Positions 23,507-28,473 of a stretch of 28,473 nt of DNA are shown here, piece by piece. Each line of letters begins with the position of its first letter. The first letter of the stretch is position 1. The position numbers and the translations under genes were made by a program. The notes under the pieces are model-generated. The model worked only from the letters and a program-made list of their open reading frames with translations. It did not search any database and was not told the origin of the DNA. Source of the stretch: Roseovarius sp. UBA6167 (lineage in GTDB: Bacteria; Pseudomonadota; Alphaproteobacteria; Rhodobacterales; Rhodobacteraceae); contig DIUD01000032.1 in NCBI GenBank assembly GCA_002428225.1, forward strand, positions 1 through 28,473. Direction: 5' to 3'.

Positions 23507-24436
23507 ATGCCAGCCATGCGCGCGAACAGGCCCCTTGCGAACGAGATCATGCCGAGCCCCGTCCGGGGGGTGCTCTGGATGGTCGCGACGGGGATGCTCT
23601 TTGTCGGCGTCACCGCCATGATCAAGGTTCTCGGCACGCGCATGCCAGCCACGCAGGCGGCCTTTCTGCGCTATCTCTTCGGGGTGGTGTTCCTCTTGCC
23701 GGTTCTCGGCACACTGCGCACGCTGCGGTTCGACCTGGGGACATGGTGCCTTATCTGCGCGCGGGGCGCGGTGCACACGGTCAGCGTCGCGTTCTGGTTC
23801 TACGCCATGGCGCGCCTGCCGATCGCCGATGTCACGGCGATGAATTACCTCGCGCCCATCTTCGTGACCATCGGCGCCGCGCTCTTTCTCGGCGAGCGGC
23901 TGGCGGCGCGCCGGGTGATCGCCATCGTCGCGGCGCTCTGCGGCGCGCTGATCATCCTGCGCCCCGGTTTGCGCGAGGTCGGGACGGCGCATCTGGCGAT
24001 GCTGTTCATGGCGGCGGCCTCCGGCACGTCCTATCTCATGGCCAAGGTGCTCACGGGGCGGGTGAGTGCGGGCGTGCTGGTGGCGATGCTGTCGCTTACC
24101 GTCACCATCGGCCTTGCGCCGATGGCCATCGCCGTCTGGGTGCCGCCGACGCCGTGGGAACTGGCGATCCTCTTTGCCGTGGCCTGTCTTGCCACCGCCG
24201 GGCATTATACCATGATGCTCGCCTTTCGCGCGGCACCGCTGACGGTGACGCAGCCGGTTACCTTTCTGCAACTGGTCTGGGCGGTGCTTCTGGGCGCGCT
24301 GGTCTTTGGCGAGGGGGTGGATATCTTCGTGATCCTCGGCGGCATGGTGATCGTGGCCGCGATCAGCTTCATCTCCTGGCGCGAGGCGGTGCTCAAGCGG
24401 CGCGTCACGCCGCCGGTCTCGGCCACCAAGCTCTGA
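23507..24436 (+). CDS. DMT superfamily (EamA) transporter
   Basis: An inner-membrane carrier of about 309 residues with two EamA repeats and about ten hydrophobic segments (for example VLWMVATGMLFVGVTAM, AAFLRYLFGVVFLLPVL, VIAIVAALCGALIIL, LAMLFMAAASGTSYL, IFVILGGMVIVAAISF). Substrates of this family range from amino acids to nucleotides and cannot be told from sequence here. Start is uncertain: ATG at 23507 or 23516 (MRANRPL) both fit, and neither has a strong ribosome site. The open frame reaches back to 23444, but that part is Arg-rich and unlike a membrane protein N-terminus. It stands alone between yebC and ychF. Confidence 0.88.
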   Translation: MPAMRANRPLANEIMPSPVRGVLWMVATGMLFVGVTAMIKVLGTRMPATQAAFLRYLFGVVFLLPVLGTLRTLRFDLGTWCLICARGAVHTVSVAFWFYAMARLPIADVTAMNYLAPIFVTIGAALFLGERLAARRVIAIVAALCGALIILRPGLREVGTAHLAMLFMAAASGTSYLMAKVLTGRVSAGVLVAMLSLTVTIGLAPMAIAVWVPPTPWELAILFAVACLATAGHYTMMLAFRAAPLTVTQPVTFLQLVWAVLLGALVFGEGVDIFVILGGMVIVAAISFISWREAVLKRRVTPPVSATKL

Positions 24437-24510
24437 CGCGCGCTTGACCTCGGCCCCGCCGCCCCCGTAGATGCGCCCCGGAACGCAACGCGCACGAGAG
24501 AGGCAGGCGG

Positions 24511-25608
24511 ATGGGGTTCAGAATGGGTATCGTGGGGCTTCCCAATGTGGGCAAGTCCACGCTCTTCAACGCGCTCACGCGCACGGCGGCCGCGCAGGCG
24601 GCCAATTTTCCGTTCTGCACGATCGAGCCGAATGTGGGCGATGTTGCGGTGCCCGATGCGCGGCTCGAGCGGCTGGCCGAAATCGCCGGCTCGCGCCAGA
24701 TCATCCCGGCGCGCATGACCTTTGTCGATATCGCCGGGCTGGTAAAGGGGGCGAGCCGTGGCGAGGGGCTTGGCAACCAGTTCCTTGCCAATATCCGCGA
24801 GACGGACGCCATCGCCCATGTGCTGCGCTGCTTCGAGGACCCGGACGTGACCCATGTCGAGGGGCGCGTCGATCCCGTCGCCGATGCCGAGGTGATCGAG
24901 ACCGAATTGATGCTGGCCGATCTGGAATCGGTGGAAAAGCGCCGCGCGGGTCTGGTGCGCAAGCTCAAGGGTGGCGACAAGGACGCCGTGCAGGCCGACC
25001 GCCTGCTGGCCGCGGCCCAGGCGGCGCTGGAAGAGGGGCGGCCTGCGCGCACCGTCGCGGTGGATGCCGAGGATGCGAAGGCGTGGAAGATGCTGCAACT
25101 GCTGACCGCCAAGCCGGTGCTTTATGTCTGCAACGTGGACGAGGCGAGCGCGGCCACCGGCAACGAATTTTCCGCGGCGGTGGCGGCGATGGCGGCCGAG
25201 CAGGGCGCGGCCTCGGTGGTGATCTCGGCCCGGATCGAAGAGGAAATTTCCCGGCTGGAGCCGGACGAGGCGGAAATGTTCCTCTTGGAGATGGGGCTGG
25301 AGGAGGCCGGGCTCGACCGGCTCATCCGCGCGGGCTATGCGCTCTTGCACCTCGAGACCTATTTCACCGTCGGTCCCAAGGAGGCGCGCGCCTGGACGAT
25401 CCCGCAAGGCACCTCCGCGCCAAAGGCGGCGGCTGTGATCCATGGCGATTTCGAGAAGGGCTTCATCCGCGCCGAGACCATCGCCTATGAGGATTTCGTT
25501 ACGCTCGGCGGCGAGCAGCCCGCCAAGGAGGCGGGCAGGATGCGCGCCGAGGGCAAGTCCTATGTCGTGCAGGATGGCGACGTGCTGCATTTTCTGTTCA
25601 ACACCTGA
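24511..25608 (+). CDS. ychF: YchF/OLA1 family redox-regulated ATPase
   Basis: A 365-residue Obg-related P-loop protein that prefers ATP over GTP and binds ribosomes. G1 is GLPNVGKST (9-17), followed by FPFCTIEPNVG. DIAGLVKGASRGEGLGNQFL is the G3 region. NVDE replaces the NKxD specificity motif, consistent with ATP preference. A coiled-coil insert (about 120-190) and a C-terminal TGS domain (FTVGPKEARAWTI, GDFEKGFIRAE, DGDVLHFLFNT) complete the usual plan. The start is the ATG at 24511, with AGAGAGGCAGG upstream; a second ATG at 24523 is possible. Confidence 0.97.
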   Translation: MGFRMGIVGLPNVGKSTLFNALTRTAAAQAANFPFCTIEPNVGDVAVPDARLERLAEIAGSRQIIPARMTFVDIAGLVKGASRGEGLGNQFLANIRETDAIAHVLRCFEDPDVTHVEGRVDPVADAEVIETELMLADLESVEKRRAGLVRKLKGGDKDAVQADRLLAAAQAALEEGRPARTVAVDAEDAKAWKMLQLLTAKPVLYVCNVDEASAATGNEFSAAVAAMAAEQGAASVVISARIEEEISRLEPDEAEMFLLEMGLEEAGLDRLIRAGYALLHLETYFTVGPKEARAWTIPQGTSAPKAAAVIHGDFEKGFIRAETIAYEDFVTLGGEQPAKEAGRMRAEGKSYVVQDGDVLHFLFNT

Positions 25609-25700
25609 GCGGGCGGCGGCGGCCCTGATCGAGCCTTGCATTCCGCCCCCGATCCGGTGCATGTCGCGGGCTGAGAAATCCCGCCCAAGGAGATGCCCCG

Positions 25701-25940
25701 ATGAAAGCCCGTGTGCATGTGATGCTCAAGACCGGCGTGCTCGATCCGCAGGGCGAGGCGGTGCGCCGCGCGCTCGGGCAGCTTGGCTTCGAGGGCGTCG
25801 AGGGCGTGCGGCAGGGCAAGGTGATCGAGCTTGATCTGGCCGAGACGGATGCCGACAAGGCCCGCGAGACGGTCACGCAGATGTGCGAGCGGCTCCTCGC
25901 CAACACGGTGATCGAGAGCTACTCGGTGGAACTGGTCTGA
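25701..25940 (+). CDS. purS: Phosphoribosylformylglycinamidine synthase subunit PurS
   Basis: A 79-residue PurS, the small dimeric subunit that joins PurQ and PurL in the ATP- and glutamine-dependent fourth step of purine synthesis. Family strings are KARVHVMLKTGVLDPQGEAV, VRQGKVIELDL and LLANTVIESYSVE. The ATG at 25701 is preceded by AAGGAG at a suitable distance. Its stop shares one base with the purQ start (TGATG), so the two are coupled. purL is not in the window. Confidence 0.97.
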   Translation: MKARVHVMLKTGVLDPQGEAVRRALGQLGFEGVEGVRQGKVIELDLAETDADKARETVTQMCERLLANTVIESYSVELV

Positions 25941-26608
25941 TGCACGCCGCCATCCTCGTCTTTCCCGGCTCCAATTGCGACCGCGATCTCAAGGTCGCGT
26001 TCGAGCGGGCGGGCGCGCGCGTCTCGATGGTCTGGCACAAGGACACGGCCCTGCCCGGGGGTGTCGATATCGTCGGGGTGCCGGGGGGCTTTTCCTATGG
26101 CGATTACCTGCGCTGCGGCGCCATTGCCGCCAATTCGCCGATCTGCCGCGCGGTGGTGGCCCACGCCGAGCGTGGCGGCTATGTGCTGGGCATCTGCAAC
26201 GGGTTTCAGATCCTGACCGAGACGGGGCTTCTGCCCGGCGCGCTGCTGCGCAATGCGGGGCTGAAATATGTCTGCAAGCCGGTCGATCTGCGCGTGACCA
26301 CGGCGGACAGCGCCTTTACCCGCGGCTATGCGCCGGGCAGCACCATCACCGTGCCGATCGCGCATCACGACGGCAACTATTTCGCCGATGGCGCAACGCT
26401 CGACCGGCTGGAGGCCGAGGACCGCGTGGCCTTTACCTATGTCCGTAACCCCAACGGATCGGCCCGTGACATCGCCGGGGTGCTGTCGGAAAACCGCCGC
26501 GTTCTGGGTATGATGCCCCATCCCGAGCGCATGGCCGAGCCTGCCCAGGGCGGGACCGACGGGGCGGCGATGTTCGCCGGGCTCGTGCGCGATCTCGCCG
26601 ATGCTTGA
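25940..26608 (+). CDS. purQ: Phosphoribosylformylglycinamidine synthase subunit PurQ
   Basis: A 222-residue class I glutamine amidotransferase subunit that releases ammonia for PurL. The triad is visible: Cys86 in LGICNGFQ, His194 and Glu196 in MMPHPERM. VFPGSNCDRDL at the N-terminus and GGFSYGDYLRCGAIA are typical for short PurQ forms that need PurS. The ATG at 25940 overlaps the purS stop. The frame extends back to 25883 within purS, which is not needed. The next gene, a sensor kinase, is separated by 31 bases and is not obviously part of the operon. Confidence 0.97.
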   Translation: MHAAILVFPGSNCDRDLKVAFERAGARVSMVWHKDTALPGGVDIVGVPGGFSYGDYLRCGAIAANSPICRAVVAHAERGGYVLGICNGFQILTETGLLPGALLRNAGLKYVCKPVDLRVTTADSAFTRGYAPGSTITVPIAHHDGNYFADGATLDRLEAEDRVAFTYVRNPNGSARDIAGVLSENRRVLGMMPHPERMAEPAQGGTDGAAMFAGLVRDLADA

Positions 26609-26639
26609 GCGCGGGGCGCGCGCGGCCTAGACTTGCGGC

Positions 26640-28400
26640 ATGACCCCGCCTGTTCGCTCCCAGCCCGCCTCTCGCCTGCGCGCCATTCCCTGGCGCGCGC
26701 GGCTGGTGCTTGGGCTGCTTTTCGTGACGGCGGTGGTCGTGGTGGTGACCACGCATCGGATGCTGACCGACCGCTTTACCGAGACCACGCGCAACCGCGC
26801 CGAATTGCGGCTCCTGCTCTATAGCGGCAACCTGCTCAGCGAATTGCGGCAGAACGCCATCGTGCCGCAGCTTCTGGCGCGCGATCCGGCGCTCATTTCC
26901 GCGCTCAACACGCAGGATTACGCGCAATCGACCCAGCGGCTGATTTCCTTTGTCGAGGAAATCGGCGCCGCCTCGCTCACGCTGCTGGACCGTGACGGGC
27001 GCGCCGTCGCGGTGACAGAGCGCACGCGGCTGGGGGAAAATCATCGGCAGGCCCCCTATTTCGTCGAGGCGCTGCGCTCGCGCGATACCGTCTTCACCGT
27101 GCTGCGGCAGGAGGCGGGGCAATTCAATTTCACCTATTCGCGCCGGATCGAGACGCAAACGGGCGTGCTGGGCGTGATCGTGGTCGAGGTGGATCTGCGC
27201 AAGTTTGAGCGCGCCTGGTCGGGCATTTCCGACGCCGTCATGGTCACCGACAGCGAGGGCACGATCATCCTGTCAACCGAGCCGCGCTGGCGCGGGCTGA
27301 CCGAGGCCGAGGCCCTCGCGCGTGAGCCCGCGCGCAGCGCCATCGAGCGCGCGATCCGCGCCACATCGGACTGGACCGCGATGCCTGCCGACGCCTATCT
27401 GCGCGGCCAGGCGGTGATGCGGGTCGAGGGGCGGGTGGCGTTTCGCGGCTGGCGCATTGCCAGTTTCACCACCTATGCCGCCGTGCGCGACAAGGTGAAC
27501 GGCTATATCGCGCTCGAAATCATGGGTTTTGCGATTCTCATGGCGCTGGCCTTCTATTTCCGCAACCGCCGCGCCACTTCGCGCATGGTGTTGTTTCAGC
27601 GCGAATCGGCGGAGCTTCGCGCACTGAACGTGCGCCTCCAGCGGGAAATCGCCGAGCGCCGGCGCGTGCAGGAGAACCTCGCGCAGGCCGAACAGACGCT
27701 TCAGCAAAGCTCCAAGCTGGCGGTTCTGGGCGAGATGTCGGCCGCCGTCAGTCACGAGCTGAACCAGCCGCTGGCCGCGATGAAGACCTATCTCGCGGGC
27801 GCGCGGATGCTGCTCAACCGCAACCGCCCCGACGAGGCGCTGACCTCGTTCCAGCGCATCGACGACCTGATCGAGCGGATGGGCGCGATCACCAAGCAGC
27901 TGAAATCCTACGCGCGCCAGTCCGGCGACCGCTTCACCCCCGTAAATCTTGGCGATGCGGTCTCTTCGGCGCTGGCGCTGATGGAGCCGCAACTGCGCAA
28001 TCGCAAGGTTCAGATCACCCGCACGCTGCCGTCCGAGCCGGTCATCGTGATGGGCGACCGGCTGCGCATCGAACAGGTGATCGTGAACCTGTTGCGCAAC
28101 GCCATGGACGCCACCGAACAGACCCCCGAGGCCGCCATCGAGATCCTGCTTGCGGCGGGCGAGACGGCGGTGCTCACCGTGCGCGACAACGGCCACGGGA
28201 TCACCGATCTCGACAAGCTGTTCGAGCCTTTCTACACCACCAAGCTGCCCGGCGACGGGGTGGGCCTCGGGCTTGCCATTTCCTCGGGGATCGTCAACGA
28301 CCTTGGCGGGCGCCTCACGGCGCGCAACGCCGAGGGCGGGGGGGCTGTATTCGAGGTTCAGCTTCCCATATTGCCCCAAGAGACCCAAGCCGCGGAGTGA
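26640..28400 (+). CDS. dctB: DctB-like sensor histidine kinase
   Basis: A 586-residue membrane kinase resembling DctB, the C4-dicarboxylate sensor. TM1 is about 20-40 (RLVLGLLFVTAVVVVV). A periplasmic double-Cache-like region runs to about 287 and includes APYFVEALRSRDT and NFTYSRRIETQTGVLGVIVVEVDL. TM2 is about 289-307. A coiled coil (ELRALNVRLQREIAERRRVQ) leads to the phosphoacceptor His372 in SHELNQPLAAMK. The ATPase part has NLLRNAMDA, DNGHGI and GVGLGLAIS. The start at 26640 has no strong ribosome site. It is paired with the response regulator gene just downstream. The dicarboxylate specificity is family-level inference; no transporter gene is in view. Confidence 0.87.
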   Translation: MTPPVRSQPASRLRAIPWRARLVLGLLFVTAVVVVVTTHRMLTDRFTETTRNRAELRLLLYSGNLLSELRQNAIVPQLLARDPALISALNTQDYAQSTQRLISFVEEIGAASLTLLDRDGRAVAVTERTRLGENHRQAPYFVEALRSRDTVFTVLRQEAGQFNFTYSRRIETQTGVLGVIVVEVDLRKFERAWSGISDAVMVTDSEGTIILSTEPRWRGLTEAEALAREPARSAIERAIRATSDWTAMPADAYLRGQAVMRVEGRVAFRGWRIASFTTYAAVRDKVNGYIALEIMGFAILMALAFYFRNRRATSRMVLFQRESAELRALNVRLQREIAERRRVQENLAQAEQTLQQSSKLAVLGEMSAAVSHELNQPLAAMKTYLAGARMLLNRNRPDEALTSFQRIDDLIERMGAITKQLKSYARQSGDRFTPVNLGDAVSSALALMEPQLRNRKVQITRTLPSEPVIVMGDRLRIEQVIVNLLRNAMDATEQTPEAAIEILLAAGETAVLTVRDNGHGITDLDKLFEPFYTTKLPGDGVGLGLAISSGIVNDLGGRLTARNAEGGGAVFEVQLPILPQETQAAE

Positions 28401-28406
28401 GTTGAC

Positions 28407-28473
28407 ATGCCGTCTGCCATGAAAATCGCCATCGTCGATGACGAGCGCGACATGCGCCAGTCGATCAGCCAGT
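28407..28473 (+). CDS. dctD: DctD-like response regulator, N-terminal fragment (cut by window end)
   Basis: Only 22 codons are visible. They start at ATG 28407 (or 28419) with GGAG 9 bases upstream, overlapping the end of dctB. MKIAIVDDERDMRQSIS is a receiver-domain start; the acidic pair DD lies at the expected place for phosphorylation chemistry. Pairing with a DctB-like kinase suggests a sigma-54-dependent DctD regulator, but the diagnostic AAA+ and DNA-binding domains lie outside the window. Confidence 0.75.
   Translation, partial: MPSAMKIAIVDDERDMRQSISQ

Overview
The window is GC-rich, densely coding DNA. It most likely comes from an alphaproteobacterium of the order Rhodobacterales (Rhodobacter/Roseobacter group); the genus cannot be told from this sequence. 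Three things support this. The centre holds the conserved gene transfer agent (GTA) structural cluster typical of that order. An SOS box of the alphaproteobacterial type (GAAC-N7-GAAC) abuts imuB. The flanking housekeeping genes (DUF2794 protein, class II dihydroorotase, purS/purQ, DctB-like kinase) also fit.

Layout. 1-1316: C-terminal part of methylmalonyl-CoA mutase. 1566-3200: LexA box and imuB, with neither imuA nor dnaE2 beside it. 3259-3603: small DUF2794 protein, converging with and overlapping the end of a minus-strand pair, an SH3/NlpC-P60 endopeptidase (3584-4369) and an M17 leucyl aminopeptidase (4366-5751). The endopeptidase carries an in-frame palindromic repeat. 5809-6189 (-): small conserved hypothetical. 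6343-6993 (+): beta-carbonic anhydrase. 7076-8116 (-): dihydroorotase. 8317-9225 (+): MoxR-type AAA+ ATPase.

9320-21637 is a GTA cluster whose genes follow the Rhodobacter capsulatus order g3 to g15: portal, g3.5, prohead protease, major capsid, connector, head closure, tail terminator, major tail, two tail-assembly proteins, a very short tape measure, distal tail, hub, cell-wall peptidase and the giant tail-tip protein. All reading frames are intact and mostly overlap by 4-8 bases or lie within a few bases, so this reads as one co-transcribed, maintained particle-building operon. The packaging genes g1 and g2 (g2 is the large terminase) normally precede the portal gene, but here the MoxR gene sits in their place.

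21696-25608: YmdB-family phosphoesterase, YebC-family regulator, an EamA/DMT transporter and the YchF ATPase. 25701-26608: purS-purQ, two subunits of formylglycinamidine ribonucleotide synthetase. 26640 to the end: a DctB-like sensor kinase and the start of its DctD-like response regulator.

The main points for a second look are the GTA cluster without adjacent terminase genes, a CtrA-like palindrome in its short leader, a strong hairpin just after the capsid gene, the palindromic repeat inside the NlpC/P60 gene, and the solitary SOS-controlled imuB. No tRNA, rRNA, CRISPR array, insertion sequence, integrase or attachment site was seen. No gene-free stretch exceeds 300 bases.
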